Source: an uncultured Massilia sp. (GTDB taxonomy: Bacteria; Pseudomonadota; Gammaproteobacteria; Burkholderiales; Burkholderiaceae_D). Taken from it: a stretch of DNA of 64,000 bases. The notes below the pieces were generated by a model. That model saw only the letters and a list, made by a program, of their open reading frames with translations, ran no database searches and had not been told where the DNA came from. Of the stretch, positions 7,498 to 17,609 are shown one piece after another. Made by a program: the position numbers and the translations under genes. The stretch is taken from the NCBI RefSeq assembly GCF_913773735.1, contig NZ_CAJYEB010000023.1, forward strand, positions 558,001 through 622,000. Direction: 5' to 3'. The number at the start of each line of letters is the position of its first letter. Position 1 is the first letter of the stretch.

Positions 7498-10107
7498 ATG
7501 AAATCCTCCGAAATTCGCGAGAAGTTCCTCAAGTTCTTTGAATCCAAAGGTCACACGATCGTCCGCTCCAGCCCCCTCGTGCCGGGCAACGACCCGACGA
7601 TGCTGCTGACCAATAGCGGGATGGTGCAGTTCAAGGACGTGTTCCTGGGCCTGGACACGCGTCCGTACAAGCGCGCCACCACCGTGCAGCGCTGCGTGCG
7701 CGCCGGCGGCAAGCACAATGACCTGGAAAACGTCGGCTACACCGCGCGCCACCACACCTTCTTCGAAATGCTGGGCAACTTCAGCTTCGGCGACTACTTC
7801 AAGCGCGATGCCATCCACTTCGCCTGGGAACTGCTGACCAAGGTCTACGACCTGCCCGCCGAGAAGCTGACGATCACCGTCTACTTCGAGGACGACGAGG
7901 CCTACGCCATCTGGGCGAACGAGATCGGCGTGCCGACCGAACGCATCATCCGCATCGGCGACAACAAGGGCGCCCGCTACGCGTCGGACAACTTCTGGCA
8001 GATGGCCGACACCGGCCCGTGCGGCCCGTGCACCGAGATCTTCTACGACCACGGCGCGGACATCTGGGGCGGCCCCCCGGGTTCGCCGGAAGAAGACGGC
8101 GACCGCTTCATCGAGATCTGGAACCTCGTGTTCATGCAGTTCAACCGCGACGAACAGGGCGTCCTGACCCCGCTGCCGAAGCCGTCGATCGACACCGGCA
8201 TGGGCCTGGAGCGCCTGGCCGCCGTGCTGCAGCACGTGCACAGCAACTATGAAATCGACCTGTTCCAGAACCTGATCAAGGCCGCCGCCCGCGAAACCGG
8301 CGCGACCGACCTGGGCAACAACTCGCTGAAGGTCATCGCCGACCACATCCGCGCCGCCAGCTTCCTGATCGTCGACGGCATCATCCCGAGCAGCGAAGGC
8401 CACGGCTACGTCCTGCGCCGCATCATCCGCCGCGCGCTGCGCCACGGCCACAAGCTGGGCCAGACCAAGCCCTTCTTCTACAAGCTGGTGGAAGACCTGG
8501 ACGTCGAGATGGGCAGCGCCTATCCGGAACTGCACGACGCCAAAGAGCGCGTGATGCAGACGCTCAAGGCCGAGGAAGAGCGCTTCGGCGAGACGCTGGA
8601 AAACGGCATGAAGATCCTGGAAGCGCAGCTGGCCAAGGATCCGAAGAACCTGGACGGCGCCACCGCCTTCACGCTGTACGATACCTACGGCTTTCCGCTC
8701 GACCTCACCGCCGACATCTGCCGCGAGCGCGGCGTCACGCTGGACGAGGCCGGCTTCGACGCCGCCATGGAGCAGCAGAAGAAGACGGCGCGCGCCGCCG
8801 GCAAGTTCAAGATGGCCGCCAACGTCGAGTACGCGGGCGAGAAGACCAAGTTCGTCGGCTACGATTCGCTGGTGCACAACACCCACGTGCTGGCGCTGTA
8901 CACCGGCGGCGTGTCGGTGCCGGAACTCAAGGCCGGCCAGGACGGCATCGTCGTGCTGGACACCACCCCGTTCTACGCGGAGTCGGGCGGCCAGGTCGGC
9001 GACAAGGGCGTGATCAACACCGCCAACGGTGTGTTCGAGGTCGAGGACACGTTGAAGATCCAGGCCGAGGTGTTCGGCCACCACGGCGTGCTGCAGTCGG
9101 GCTCGCTGAAAGTGGGCGATACGGTCGACGCGCAGGTCGACGAAGCCAAGCGCGCGCGCACCATCCGCAACCACTCGGCCACCCACCTGATGCACAAGGC
9201 CCTGCGCGAAGTGCTGGGCAGTCACGTGCAACAGAAGGGCTCGCTGGTCGATCCGGACAAGACCCGCTTCGACTTCTCGCACAACGCCCCGATGACGGCG
9301 GAGCAGATCGCCCAGGTGGAAGCCATCGTCAACCGCGAGATCCTGGAAAACCACGCGACGCAGGCCCAGCACATGTCGATGGACGACGCCATCAAGCACG
9401 GCGCGATGGCCCTGTTCGGCGAGAAGTACGGCGACACCGTGCGCGTGCTGGACATCGGCTCGTCGAAGGAACTGTGCGGCGGCGTGCACGTCACCCGCAC
9501 TGGCGACATCGGCCTGTTCAAGATCGTCTCGGAATCGGGCGTCGCCGCCGGCATCCGCCGCGTCGAGGCCGTGACGGGCGAGGGCGCGCTGGCGCTGGTG
9601 CAGTCGATCAACCGCAAGCTGGTCGAAGCCGCCGGCGCCCTCAAGACCAGCCCGGACGAGCTGCCGTCGCGCATCGCCCAGGTGCAGGACCAGGTCAAGT
9701 CGCTGGAGAAGGAAATCGCCGCGCTGAAATCGAAGCTGGCCGCGGGGCAGGGCGACGAGATGGTCACGAAGGCCATCGACGTCAACGGCATCAAGGTGCT
9801 GGCCGCGACGATGGAAGGCGCCGACGTGGCCACGCTGCGCGAGACCATGGACAAGCTGAAGGACAAGCTCGGGACCGCCGCCATCGTGCTGGCGTCGGTG
9901 CTGGAGGGCAAGGTCAGCCTGATCGCCGGTGTCACCAAGGACGCCACGAGCAAGGTCAAGGCCGGCGAGCTGGTCAACTTCGTCGCCCAGCAGGTGGGCG
10001 GCAAGGGCGGCGGCCGTCCGGACATGGCGCAGGCCGGCGGTACCGACCCGTCCGGCCTGCCGCAGGCGCTGGCCGGCGTGGCCGGCTGGGTAGGCGAACG
10101 CGCGTAG
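7498..10107 (+). CDS. alaS: Alanyl-tRNA synthetase
   Basis: An 869-residue class II synthetase charging tRNA-Ala, with normal full-length architecture. The catalytic core starts at [13 protein letters not shown]; the editing domain has zinc-site motifs NHSATHLMH and CGGVHV. The C-terminal DHHA1/C-Ala part ends [15 protein letters not shown]. The ATG at 7498 is chosen because it begins the conserved N-terminus; an upstream in-frame extension to 7399 runs through the promoter. The stop codon TAG is itself the first three bases of a palindromic repeat (10105-10129), so a repeat element has inserted exactly at the 3' end. Confidence 0.97.
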   Translation: MKSSEIREKFLKFFESKGHTIVRSSPLVPGNDPTMLLTNSGMVQFKDVFLGLDTRPYKRATTVQRCVRAGGKHNDLENVGYTARHHTFFEMLGNFSFGDYFKRDAIHFAWELLTKVYDLPAEKLTITVYFEDDEAYAIWANEIGVPTERIIRIGDNKGARYASDNFWQMADTGPCGPCTEIFYDHGADIWGGPPGSPEEDGDRFIEIWNLVFMQFNRDEQGVLTPLPKPSIDTGMGLERLAAVLQHVHSNYEIDLFQNLIKAAARETGATDLGNNSLKVIADHIRAASFLIVDGIIPSSEGHGYVLRRIIRRALRHGHKLGQTKPFFYKLVEDLDVEMGSAYPELHDAKERVMQTLKAEEERFGETLENGMKILEAQLAKDPKNLDGATAFTLYDTYGFPLDLTADICRERGVTLDEAGFDAAMEQQKKTARAAGKFKMAANVEYAGEKTKFVGYDSLVHNTHVLALYTGGVSVPELKAGQDGIVVLDTTPFYAESGGQVGDKGVINTANGVFEVEDTLKIQAEVFGHHGVLQSGSLKVGDTVDAQVDEAKRARTIRNHSATHLMHKALREVLGSHVQQKGSLVDPDKTRFDFSHNAPMTAEQIAQVEAIVNREILENHATQAQHMSMDDAIKHGAMALFGEKYGDTVRVLDIGSSKELCGGVHVTRTGDIGLFKIVSESGVAAGIRRVEAVTGEGALALVQSINRKLVEAAGALKTSPDELPSRIAQVQDQVKSLEKEIAALKSKLAAGQGDEMVTKAIDVNGIKVLAATMEGADVATLRETMDKLKDKLGTAAIVLASVLEGKVSLIAGVTKDATSKVKAGELVNFVAQQVGGKGGGRPDMAQAGGTDPSGLPQALAGVAGWVGERA

Positions 10108-10344
10108 GGTGGACGGCTTTGCCGTCCACGCGTTCAATCGGCTTTCGCATGGACGCACACACTGCTTGGACGGGTAATCGGCGGAGCCGACCACCCGTCC
10201 ACGGGTTCAATCGGCTTTCGCATGGACGCACACACTGCCTGGACGCGTGGTCGGCGGAGCCGACCACCCGTCCACGCGTTCAATCGGCTTTCGCATGGAC
10301 GCACACACTGCTTGGACGCGTGGTCGGCGGAGCCGACCACCCTA
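10105..10344. repeat. Palindromic element followed by three 73-bp tandem repeats
   Basis: A hairpin (TAGGGTGGACGG / CCGTCCAC) at 10105-10129 is followed by three near-identical 73-bp units starting GTTCAATCGG at 10132, 10205 and 10278. Each unit holds TTTCGCATGGACGCACACAC and a stem GTCGGC-GGA-GCCGAC. The array ends in the inverted CCACCCTAC motif. The outer motifs belong to the same interspersed family as 24646, 55246 and 56789. No protein-coding signal is seen in it; it may act as a transcription end or nucleoid-protein target. Confidence 0.85.
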
Positions 10345-10488
10345 CATCCCTCCGCATCGGCCGCCGTTCCTGTTGTCAATGATTGACGTTGTTACATCGC
10401 AACATGGGTACCAATATTTGGTGCGGCGCGTCATAATCCTGTAATTGGAGTAGTATTTGGGCGTATGCCCCCAACCAGCAGGCAATCG
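10345..10488 (+). promoter_or_regulatory. Upstream region of tusA
   Basis: An AT-rich stretch between the repeats and tusA. It contains CATAAT at 10432-10437, a plausible -10 box about 50 bp before the start, and a small inverted repeat ACCAA-TAT-TTGGT at 10410-10422 just upstream. I see no convincing -35 box at standard distance, so activation may need the protein that reads the inverted repeat. Confidence 0.3.
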
Positions 10489-10746
10489 ATGACCGAAACC
10501 ATAATCGACACCGGCACCATCGAGGTCCAGAAGGACCTCGATGCACGTGGCTTGAACTGTCCACTGCCGATCCTCAAAGCCAAGAAAGCGCTGGCCGAAC
10601 TGGCCACGGGCGAAGTGCTGCGCATCGTCGCGACCGACACCGGTTCCGTGCGCGACTTCCAGGCGTTCGCCAAGCAGACCGGCAACGCGCTGCTGGCCCA
10701 CACCCACGTCAACGGCGAATTCACCTTCTGGCTGCGCCGCAAGTAA
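10489..10746 (+). CDS. tusA: TusA/SirA-family sulfur carrier protein
   Basis: An 85-residue cytoplasmic sulfur-transfer protein. The CPxP motif is present in LNCPLPILKAKKAL, with Cys24 as the persulfide carrier; the chain ends FTFWLRRK. In enterics TusA hands sulfur from IscS to the tRNA 2-thiouridine relay and to molybdenum cofactor synthesis. ATG 10489 is preferred; an in-frame ATG at 10465 would add eight residues not typical of the family. It stands alone, after the repeat array. Confidence 0.85.
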   Translation: MTETIIDTGTIEVQKDLDARGLNCPLPILKAKKALAELATGEVLRIVATDTGSVRDFQAFAKQTGNALLAHTHVNGEFTFWLRRK

Positions 10747-10888
10747 GCCGCAACGACAAGCCGCAACGACAAGCCGCAGACCAGCGGAAACTCCCTTCCC
10801 TACGACCTTCGTAGCGCCCCGGACGGGGCTGCCCCCGGCGCCCCGCTCCCGCTGTCCTTTCCCACGCGTCACCTGAGCCACTGAATTT

Positions 10889-10944
10889 GTACCCGCCGGG
10901 TACGATTAGGGCTTATACTCTACGCAGAAAACGCACGATCGTGC
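10889..10944. promoter_or_regulatory. Two palindromes upstream of etfB
   Basis: GTACCCG-C-CGGGTAC (10889-10903) and GCACGATCGTGC (10933-10944) are both perfect inverted repeats. They lie 30-90 bp upstream of the etfB -10 box, a natural position for control of fatty-acid oxidation genes. The cognate regulators are unknown. Confidence 0.35.
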
Positions 10945-10974
10945 TTTAATTCTGTCCTGAACGGAATTTGCTCT

Positions 10975-10980
10975 TATAAT
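10975..10980 (+). promoter_or_regulatory. -10 box of the etfBA promoter
   Basis: A perfect TATAAT 40 bp before the etfB ATG. The -35 region around 10951-10957 fits poorly. Confidence 0.45.
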
Positions 10981-11019
10981 TCGGATCATTTTTAGCCCCT
11001 ATCCACATAAAGGCACACT

Positions 11020-11769
11020 ATGAAAGTCCTGGTACCCGTCAAGCGCGTGGTCGACTACAACGTCAAGGTCCGCGTCAAGTCCGATGGCAGCGGCGTCGAT
11101 ATCGCCAACGTCAAAATGTCGATGAACCCGTTCGACGAGATCGCCGTGGAAGAAGCCACGCGCCTGAAGGAAGCCGGCAAGGTCACCGAGATCGTCGCCG
11201 TGACCTGCGGCGTGGCCCAGGCCCAGGAAACCCTGCGCACCGCGATGGCGATCGGCGCCGACCGCGGCGTGCTGGTCGAGACCGGCGCCGAGATCGAGCC
11301 GCTGGGCGTTGCCAAGGTGCTCAAGGCGCTGGCCGGCAAGGAACAGCCGCAACTGATCATCCTGGGCAAGCAGGCGATCGACGACGATTCGAACCAGACC
11401 GGCCAGATGCTGGCCGCGCTGCTGGGCTGGCCGCAGGCGACCTTCGCCTCGAAGGTCGTGCTGGAAGACGGCAAGGTCACCGTGACCCGCGAAGTGGATG
11501 GCGGCCTGGAAACCGTGGCGCTGACGCTGCCCGCGATCGTCACCACCGACCTGCGCCTGAACGAGCCGCGCTACGTGACGCTGCCGAACATCATGAAGGC
11601 GAAGAAGAAGCCGCTGGAAAACGTCAAGCCGGAAGACCTGGGCGTGGACGTCGCGCCGCGCCTGAAGACCCTGAAAGTGGCCGAGCCGGCCAAGCGCTCG
11701 GCCGGCGTCAAGGTGCCCGACGTGGCGACCCTGGTGCAGAAACTGCGCACCGAAGCAAAAGTCATCTGA
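11020..11769 (+). CDS. etfB: Electron transfer flavoprotein beta subunit
   Basis: A 249-residue subunit of the soluble ETF heterodimer, which accepts electrons from acyl-CoA dehydrogenases and passes them to ETF-ubiquinone oxidoreductase. Family features: start [25 protein letters not shown], and the AMP-binding strand [15 protein letters not shown]. It is the first gene of a tight pair, with etfA starting 11 nt after its stop behind AAAGGAAC. An acyl-CoA dehydrogenase gene follows, its natural electron donor. Confidence 0.95.
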   Translation: MKVLVPVKRVVDYNVKVRVKSDGSGVDIANVKMSMNPFDEIAVEEATRLKEAGKVTEIVAVTCGVAQAQETLRTAMAIGADRGVLVETGAEIEPLGVAKVLKALAGKEQPQLIILGKQAIDDDSNQTGQMLAALLGWPQATFASKVVLEDGKVTVTREVDGGLETVALTLPAIVTTDLRLNEPRYVTLPNIMKAKKKPLENVKPEDLGVDVAPRLKTLKVAEPAKRSAGVKVPDVATLVQKLRTEAKVI

Positions 11770-11779
11770 AAGGAACATC

Positions 11780-12709
11780 ATGGTCGCACTCGTCATTGCT
11801 GAACACGACAACGCCACGCTGAAAGGCGTCACCCTGAACACCGTCACCGCCGCCGCCCAGTGCGGCGGCGACGTCCACGTGCTGGTCGCCGGTTCCGGCT
11901 GCGCCGCCGTGGCCGAGCAGGCCGCCAAGGTCGCCGGCGTCGCCAAGGTGCTGGTCGCCGACGCGCCGCACCTGGCCGACGGCCTGGCCGAGAACGTCGC
12001 GGCGCAGGTCCTGGCGCTCGCCGGCAGCTATTCCCACATCCTGGCCCCGGCTTCGGCCTTCGGCAAGAACGTGCTGCCGCGCGTGGCCGCCAAGCTGGAC
12101 GTCGCCCAGATCTCGGAAATCACCAAGGTCGATTCCCCGGACACCTTCGAGCGTCCGATCTACGCCGGCAACGCCATCGCCACCGTGCAGTCGACCGACA
12201 GCGTCAAGGTCATCACCGTGCGCGGCACCGGCTTCGACGCCGCCGCCGAGGGTGGCGCGGCCGCCGTCGAGACCGTCGCCGCCGTGGCCGATTCGGGCCA
12301 GTCGCGCTTCGTGGGCCGCGAACTGGCCAAGTCGGACCGTCCGGAACTGACCGGCGCCAAGATCGTCGTCTCCGGCGGCCGCGGCATGGGCTCGGGCGAC
12401 AACTTCAAGATCCTGGAGCCGCTGGCCGACAAGCTGGGCGCCGCCATGGGCGCCTCGCGCGCCGCCGTGGACGCCGGCTACGTGCCGAACGACTGGCAGG
12501 TGGGCCAGACCGGCAAGATCGTCGCGCCGCAGCTGTACATCGCCGTCGGCATCTCGGGCGCGATCCAGCACCTGGCCGGCATGAAGGATTCCAAGACCAT
12601 CGTCGCCATCAACAAGGATCCGGAAGCGCCGATCTTCTCGGTGGCCGACTACGGCATCGTCGGCGACCTGTTCGAGGTCGTGCCGGCGCTGGTCAAGGAA
12701 CTGGGCTAA
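11780..12709 (+). CDS. etfA: Electron transfer flavoprotein alpha subunit
   Basis: A 309-residue FAD-carrying subunit of ETF. The C-terminal FAD domain shows [34 protein letters not shown] and [13 protein letters not shown], which contact the flavin. Length and motifs are normal. It is co-transcribed with etfB; a mirror pair of palindromic repeats separates it from the next gene, so that gene may have partly separate expression. Confidence 0.95.
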   Translation: MVALVIAEHDNATLKGVTLNTVTAAAQCGGDVHVLVAGSGCAAVAEQAAKVAGVAKVLVADAPHLADGLAENVAAQVLALAGSYSHILAPASAFGKNVLPRVAAKLDVAQISEITKVDSPDTFERPIYAGNAIATVQSTDSVKVITVRGTGFDAAAEGGAAAVETVAAVADSGQSRFVGRELAKSDRPELTGAKIVVSGGRGMGSGDNFKILEPLADKLGAAMGASRAAVDAGYVPNDWQVGQTGKIVAPQLYIAVGISGAIQHLAGMKDSKTIVAINKDPEAPIFSVADYGIVGDLFEVVPALVKELG

Positions 12710-12755
12710 AGGATTGCCGAAGGTGGATGGTTCGAATGTCCACCTGCACGAACAA

Positions 12756-12857
12756 CGTCATTCCCGCGCAAGCGGGAATCCATACTGAGTCAACGGGAGC
12801 CGCACACGCTGTCGTCACGCGCACTCTGCATGGATTCCCGCATGCGCGGGAATGACG
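12756..12857. repeat. 102-bp inverted-repeat element with two ATTCCC..GGGAAT hairpins
   Basis: The outer ends CGTCATTCCC (12756-12765) and GGGAATGACG (12848-12857) are exact inverted copies. Each end is itself a small palindrome (ATTCCC-N8-GGGAAT) followed by ATCCAT or its complement. The layout resembles dRS3-type repeats of Neisseria and a pair of REP units facing each other. It lies between etfA and the acyl-CoA dehydrogenase gene. Confidence 0.8.
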
Positions 12858-12894
12858 TTTTTTATTTTCACGATATAAGAAGTAGGAGACCAAG

Positions 12895-14685
12895 GTGAGC
12901 TACAACGCGCCCCTGAAAGACATGCTGTTCGTCCTGAACGAACTGGCCAACCTGTCCGCGATCCACCAACTGCCCGGCTGCGAGGACGCGACCCCGGACA
13001 CCGCCCAGGCGGTGCTGGAAGAAAATGCGAAATTCTGCGGCGAAGTCGTCGCCCCGCTGAACCACCCGGCCGACAAGGAGCCGAGCTTCTGGCACGACGG
13101 CGAGGTCACCACGTCGAAGGGCTTCAAGGAAGCCTTCCGCGCCTTCGCCGACGCCGGCTGGCAGGGCGTGCAGCATCCGGCCGAGTACGGCGGCCAGGGC
13201 CTGCCGAAGCTGGTCGCGACGCCGTGCATCGAGATGCTGCACGGCGCCAACCTGGCGTTCGCGCTGGTCGCCCTGCTGACCGACGGCGCCGTCGAGGCGC
13301 TGCTGACGGCCGGTACCGAGGCGCAGAAGGCGCGCTACATCGGCCCGCTGCTGGCGGGCCGGTGGACCGGCACGATGAACCTGACCGAGCCGCAGGCCGG
13401 CTCCGACCTGGCCGCCGTGCGCACCCGCGCCGTGCCGCAGGGCGACGGCACCTACAAGGTGTTCGGCACCAAGATCTTCATCACCTACGGCGAGCACGAC
13501 ATGGCCGAGAACATCATCCACCTGGTGCTGGCGCGCACGCCGGACGCGCCCCCGGGCGTGAAGGGGATTTCGCTGTTCATCGTGCCGAAATTCCTGGTCG
13601 ATGACGACGGTTCGCTGGGCGCGCGCAACGACGTGCACTGCGTGTCGATCGAGCACAAGCTGGGCATCAAGGCCAGCCCGACCGCGGTGCTGCAGTTCGG
13701 CGACCACGGCGGCGCCATCGGCACGCTGGTGGGCGAGGAAAACCGCGGCCTCGAGTACATGTTCATCATGATGAACGCGGCCCGCTTCGGCGTCGGCATG
13801 CAGGGCGTGGGCCTGGCCGAGCGCGCCTACCAGCAGGCGGTGGCGTTCGCCAAGGAGCGCGTGCAGTCGCGCGCCGTCGAGGGTTCCAGCGGCCCCGTGG
13901 CGATCATCCACCACCCGGACGTGCGCCGCATGCTGATGTCGATGCGCGCGCAGACCGAGGGCGCGCGTGCGCTGGCCTACGTCGGCGCGGCCCTGTCCGA
14001 CCTGGCGCACCACCATCCGGACGAGGCCGAGCGCAAGTCCAGCCTGGCCGTCTACGAATACCTGGTGCCGGTCATCAAGGGCTGGTCGACGGAAATGGCC
14101 GAGAACGTCGCCCGCGACGGCGTGCAGGTGCACGGCGGCATGGGCTTCATCGAGGAAACCGGCGCGGCCCAGCACTATCGCGACGCCAAGATCCTGACGA
14201 TCTACGAAGGCACGACGGCGATCCAGGCCAACGACCTGGTCGGCCGCAAGACGGTGCGCGACGGCGGCGCCGTGGCGAAATCGATCCTCGCGCAGGTGCG
14301 CGCGACGGCGGCCGAGCTGGGCGACGTCCCGGGCGCGGATGCGGCGGCGATCCGCGCGCAGCTGGCGCGCGGGGCCGACGCGCTGGAAGCCGTGGTCGAC
14401 TTCGTCGTCGCCAATGCCAGGACCGACGTGCGTGCCGTGTTCGCCGGCAGCGTCACGTACCTGAAGCTGGCCGGCATCGTGCTGGGCGGCTGGCAGATGG
14501 CGCGCGCGGCCATCGTCGCGCAGCGCAAGCTGGAGGCGGGCGACGGCGACTCGGCGTTCTACCGCGCCAAGGTCGCCACCGCGCGCTTCTTCGCCGACCA
14601 CCTCCTGGCCCAGGCGGACGGCATGCGCCATGCGATCGTGGACGGCAGCGCCGGCGTGCTGGCGCTGGACGTCGAGCAGTTCTGA
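12895..14685 (+). CDS. Acyl-CoA dehydrogenase
   Basis: A 596-residue flavoenzyme of the long acyl-CoA dehydrogenase subgroup with an extra C-terminal domain. Motifs: MNLTEPQAGSDLAAVRT (FAD/substrate), FGTKIFITYGEHD, QVHGGMGFIEE and ILTIYEGTTAIQANDLVGRK; the Glu of YEGTT is at the catalytic-base position in this subgroup. The start is GTG 12895 behind AGTAGGAG. It lies directly downstream of etfBA, its electron acceptor, implying beta-oxidation of a fatty or branched acyl-CoA. It resembles the DmdC-type subgroup, but the substrate cannot be fixed. Confidence 0.9.
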   Translation: MSYNAPLKDMLFVLNELANLSAIHQLPGCEDATPDTAQAVLEENAKFCGEVVAPLNHPADKEPSFWHDGEVTTSKGFKEAFRAFADAGWQGVQHPAEYGGQGLPKLVATPCIEMLHGANLAFALVALLTDGAVEALLTAGTEAQKARYIGPLLAGRWTGTMNLTEPQAGSDLAAVRTRAVPQGDGTYKVFGTKIFITYGEHDMAENIIHLVLARTPDAPPGVKGISLFIVPKFLVDDDGSLGARNDVHCVSIEHKLGIKASPTAVLQFGDHGGAIGTLVGEENRGLEYMFIMMNAARFGVGMQGVGLAERAYQQAVAFAKERVQSRAVEGSSGPVAIIHHPDVRRMLMSMRAQTEGARALAYVGAALSDLAHHHPDEAERKSSLAVYEYLVPVIKGWSTEMAENVARDGVQVHGGMGFIEETGAAQHYRDAKILTIYEGTTAIQANDLVGRKTVRDGGAVAKSILAQVRATAAELGDVPGADAAAIRAQLARGADALEAVVDFVVANARTDVRAVFAGSVTYLKLAGIVLGGWQMARAAIVAQRKLEAGDGDSAFYRAKVATARFFADHLLAQADGMRHAIVDGSAGVLALDVEQF

Positions 14686-14696
14686 GTCACCGCAAC

Positions 14697-14794
14697 GTCG
14701 TCCCGGACCTCGCCGGCCGCCTTGGCCGGGATCCAATTTTGCCGGCGCCGCCGAAGCGCGTGCAAATTGGGCCCCGGCCTGCGCCGGGGCGACG
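14697..14794. repeat. Interspersed repeat GTCGTCCCGG...CCGGGGCGAC
   Basis: Begins GTCGTCCCGG and ends with CCCCGGCCTGCGCCGGGGCGAC. A second copy of the same plan, including AATTGGGCCCCGGCCTGCGC, lies at 18326-18411. It sits between the acyl-CoA dehydrogenase and the TM2 gene and has no coding features. Confidence 0.75.
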
Positions 14795-14805
14795 GGGTTC
14801 AGCCG

Positions 14806-14830
14806 TAGGGTGCGCACCCCGTGCGCACCC
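14806..14830. repeat. Palindromic TAGGGTGCGCAC element
   Basis: TAGGGTGCGCAC-CCC-GTGCGCACCC forms a 10-bp stem with a 3-nt loop. It is one copy of a family scattered through the window (24646, 55246, 56789) whose stems vary compensatorily while TAGGGTG is kept. It lies 16 bp downstream of the stop end of the leftward TM2 gene. Confidence 0.7.
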
Positions 14831-14845
14831 TGCCCGCACGACGGC

Positions 14846-15265
14846 TCAACCGTAAGCCCCGCCCGTATACAGCAGGTCGAACAGGCGCGACAGCGTCGCG
14901 ATCAGCCCGGTGGTGCCGACCAGCATGGTCAGCACCAGCAGCACGGCCAGCACCCAGTGCGAGCGCGACGTCCGTCCGGACGCCGCGTTGTGCCGCGCAT
15001 CCCACTTCTCGTCCGGCGTGAGGCCGATGACCAGCGCCTCCAGGAAGCCGACCAGCCACGACACGATCAGCGGCAGCAGCACCCAGAACGGGTTCGGCGC
15101 GCGTCCCGCGCCGTAGACGAGGCCGGCGATGGGCAGGCTGCACACGTGCAGCAGGCCGAGCCGGTCGACGCCGCCCCTCAGGTAGAAGCGGTGGACGCCC
15201 AGGCCGCCCAGCAGCAGGGCGAGGGCGGTGGCGAGCGTCTTGTTCTTGTGCTGCGGAGTCGGCAT
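14846..15265 (-). CDS. TM2-domain membrane protein
   Basis: A 139-residue inner-membrane protein. The TM2 signature is seen near the N-terminus: ALALLLGGLGVHRFYLRG, with a second membrane segment after it. Another hydrophobic hairpin follows (FWVLLPLIVSWLVGFLEALV and VLAVLLVLTMLVGTTGLIA). The ATG at 15265 is chosen over an upstream in-frame start because the conserved domain begins soon after it. The function of bacterial TM2 proteins is not known; no partner gene is adjacent. Confidence 0.75.
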   Translation of the reverse strand: MPTPQHKNKTLATALALLLGGLGVHRFYLRGGVDRLGLLHVCSLPIAGLVYGAGRAPNPFWVLLPLIVSWLVGFLEALVIGLTPDEKWDARHNAASGRTSRSHWVLAVLLVLTMLVGTTGLIATLSRLFDLLYTGGAYG

Positions 15266-15437
15266 GCGTGGCTTCGTCTTGTTGAAAGGAAAGCCACGAG
15301 TATCCGGCAAAACGCGCTCGCCGGCACGTGATTTCGCGCCTGCAGCGGGCAGGGGCGGCGATGCAGGTAGCGTTTTGACACGGAATCGGTCATAATGCTG
15401 GATTCGGCCGAGAGGCGCGCCTGGTAGCTATTAATGC

Positions 15438-15467
15438 TTGCTGCTGCACGGGATTGCGCGCTATAAT
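15438..15467 (+). promoter_or_regulatory. Promoter of the rpsP operon
   Basis: TTGCTG (15438-15443), an 18-bp spacer and a perfect TATAAT (15462-15467), placed 41 bp before the rpsP ATG. This is the best sigma-70 match in front of this ribosomal operon. Confidence 0.6.
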
Positions 15468-15507
15468 CGTCGGCTTTCTCCGTCCAGCACAATTTTTTGG
15501 AAATATT

Positions 15508-15756
15508 ATGGTCGTTATTCGTTTAGCTCGTGGTGGTGCCAAGAAGCGCCCGTTCTACAACATCGTTGCAGCCGATTCGCGCAACCGTCGCGATGGCCGT
15601 TTCATCGAGCGCATCGGCTTCTACAACCCGATGGCATCGGGCCAGGAAGTCGGCCTGAACATCACCGCTGACCGTCTGGCCTACTGGCAAGGCGTGGGCG
15701 CACAACTGTCGCCGACCGTTGCTCGCCTGGTGTCGTCGCAAAAGGCTGCTGCCTAA
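15508..15756 (+). CDS. rpsP: 30S ribosomal protein S16
   Basis: An 82-residue ribosomal protein with the family start [20 protein letters not shown] and the block [10 protein letters not shown]. It is the first gene of the conserved rpsP-rimM-trmD-rplS operon. The ATG at 15508 gives the standard N-terminus; in-frame codons further upstream overlap the promoter. Confidence 0.97.
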   Translation: MVVIRLARGGAKKRPFYNIVAADSRNRRDGRFIERIGFYNPMASGQEVGLNITADRLAYWQGVGAQLSPTVARLVSSQKAAA

Positions 15757-15771
15757 GCAAGGTTTCACGGT

Positions 15772-16317
15772 TTGACCGATCCAGCAACCATCCCCGCCGA
15801 CCTGGTCCAGGTCGGCTATGTCTCCGGCGCCTACGGGCTGCGCGGCGGCGTCCGCGTGACGCCGTTCTCGGTGGATGCGGATGCGCTGCTGAACGTCAAG
15901 ACCTGGTGGCTCGACAAGCCCGCGCTGCGTCCCGTCCAGGTGCGCAGCGCCAAGTTCCATAGCGGCGACGTCACGGCCACCCTGCTGGACCTGTCCGACC
16001 GCGACGCGGCCGAGGCGCTGAAAGGCGCCAAGGTGCAGGTGTCGCGCGCGGACTTCCCGGCGCTGCCGGAAGACGAATACTACTGGTCCGACCTGATCGG
16101 GCTCGACGCGGTGAACCTGGAGGGCGAAGCGCTCGGCAAGGTGACCGACATGATGCACAACGGCGCGCAATCCATCCTGCGCATCACGCCGGTCCCGGAT
16201 CCCGCCGTCCCCGACGACAAGGCCACGGAGCGGCTGGTGCCTTTCGTGGACCAGTTCGTCCGCACCGTCGACCTGCAGGCCCGGCTGATTACCCTGGATT
16301 GGGGCCTGGATTATTGA
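15772..16317 (+). CDS. rimM: 16S rRNA processing protein RimM
   Basis: A 181-residue ribosome-maturation factor that binds S19 during 30S assembly. Motifs: VGYVSGAYGLRGGVRV at the start, EDEYYWSDLIGL in the linker and the PRC-barrel part ending LVPFVDQFVRTVDL. The start is the rare codon TTG at 15772, 15 nt after the rpsP stop with AAGG upstream; no other start codon fits. It is the second gene of the operon. Confidence 0.93.
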   Translation: MTDPATIPADLVQVGYVSGAYGLRGGVRVTPFSVDADALLNVKTWWLDKPALRPVQVRSAKFHSGDVTATLLDLSDRDAAEALKGAKVQVSRADFPALPEDEYYWSDLIGLDAVNLEGEALGKVTDMMHNGAQSILRITPVPDPAVPDDKATERLVPFVDQFVRTVDLQARLITLDWGLDY

Positions 16318-16343
16318 CCCGATCCGCCTGAAGCGAGGTCCCG

Positions 16344-17102
16344 ATGCAATTTGACGTCGTGAGCTTGTTTCCCGAAATGTTCGCCGCATTGACGCAGTCG
16401 GGCGTGACCCGGCGCGCGCACGAGCAGGGCCTGTGGAACCTGTCGCTGTGGAATCCGCGCGACTTCACCACGGACCGCCACCGCACCGTCGACGACCGCC
16501 CGTATGGCGGCGGACCCGGCATGGTGATGCTGGCCCGGCCGCTCGAAGCCACGATCGCCGCGGCGCAGCAGCGCCAGGTCGGGCTGGGCCTGCCGGCGCC
16601 GCGCGTGGTGTACATGTCGCCGCAGGGCAAGCCGCTGACGCATGCGCGCGTCATGCAGTTGAAGGACGAGCCCGGCCTCGTGCTGCTGTGCGGCCGCTAC
16701 GAAGCGGTCGACCAGCGCCTGCTGGACCGCGTCGTCGACGAGGAAATCTCGCTCGGCGACTTCGTGCTGTCGGGCGGCGAATTGCCGGCGATGGCGCTGA
16801 TGGACGCCGTGGTGCGCCACATCCCCGGCGTGCTGGGCGACGACGCCTCGGCGGTCGAGGACTCCTTCGTCAACGGCTTGCTGGACGCGCCGCACTACAC
16901 GCGTCCGGAAGTCTACGACGGCGTCGCGGTGCCGCCCGTACTGATGGGCGGCAACCACGCGGAAATCATGAAGTGGCGCCGCCAGCGCATGCTGGAGGCG
17001 ACCGCCAGGAAACGGCCCGACCTGCTGGACAAGGCGCGCAGCGCCGGCCAGCTCGACAAGGCCGATGAAAAGTTTCTCGCCAGCCTGGAAGGGCTGGCGT
17101 AG
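16344..17102 (+). CDS. trmD: tRNA (guanine-N1-)-methyltransferase
   Basis: A 252-residue SPOUT methyltransferase that makes m1G37 in tRNAs with G36-G37. Signature segments: [11 protein letters not shown] at the start, [24 protein letters not shown], and the knot region [15 protein letters not shown]. Length is normal. Third gene of the operon; rplS follows after 105 bp. Confidence 0.97.
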   Translation: MQFDVVSLFPEMFAALTQSGVTRRAHEQGLWNLSLWNPRDFTTDRHRTVDDRPYGGGPGMVMLARPLEATIAAAQQRQVGLGLPAPRVVYMSPQGKPLTHARVMQLKDEPGLVLLCGRYEAVDQRLLDRVVDEEISLGDFVLSGGELPAMALMDAVVRHIPGVLGDDASAVEDSFVNGLLDAPHYTRPEVYDGVAVPPVLMGGNHAEIMKWRRQRMLEATARKRPDLLDKARSAGQLDKADEKFLASLEGLA

Positions 17103-17207
17103 CAGGAATTCGCGGCAACAAGCGAAAAAACGCGGGCAACCGCATGTTCAACCCCATCCTCTACCGGGCGAAACGCAGCGCCGGCAAGATGGCACAAGGA
17201 GTCCCAC

Positions 17208-17591
17208 ATGGATCTGATCCAGCAACTCGAGCAAGAAGAAATTGCGCGCCTCGGCCGCAACATCCCTGATTTCGCACCGGGCGACACCGTCGTCGTCAGC
17301 GTCAACGTCGTCGAAGGCAACCGCAAGCGCGCCCAGGCATACGAAGGCGTCGTGATCTCGCGTCGCAACCGCGGCCTGAACTCGAACTTCATCGTTCGCA
17401 AGATCTCGTCGGGCGAAGGCGTCGAGCGTACGTTCCAGCTGTACTCGCCGCTGATCGCTTCGATCGAAGTCAAGCGTCGTGGTGACGTGCGCCGTGCGAA
17501 ACTGTACTACCTGCGCGAGCGTTCGGGCAAATCGGCACGTATCAAAGAAAAACTGCCGACCCGCAAGACCGCTGCTGCCGCTGCCGAGTAA
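17208..17591 (+). CDS. rplS: 50S ribosomal protein L19
   Basis: A 127-residue ribosomal protein located at the 30S-50S interface. Family blocks: [42 protein letters not shown] and [19 protein letters not shown]. It ends the rpsP operon and is followed 18 bp later by a rho-independent terminator. Confidence 0.97.
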   Translation: MDLIQQLEQEEIARLGRNIPDFAPGDTVVVSVNVVEGNRKRAQAYEGVVISRRNRGLNSNFIVRKISSGEGVERTFQLYSPLIASIEVKRRGDVRRAKLYYLRERSGKSARIKEKLPTRKTAAAAAE

Positions 17592-17609
17592 TCGCATCTG
17601 TAGCTCGAA

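Noticed and set aside
7102..10194. 1030-codon open frame on the minus strand over alaS
   Set aside because: It is antisense to a certain gene, has His/Ala/Arg-rich low-complexity translation and no family likeness; long antisense frames are normal in high-GC DNA.
10132..10344. Possible CRISPR array
   Set aside because: The 73-bp units are contiguous tandem copies without unique spacers, and no cas gene is present.
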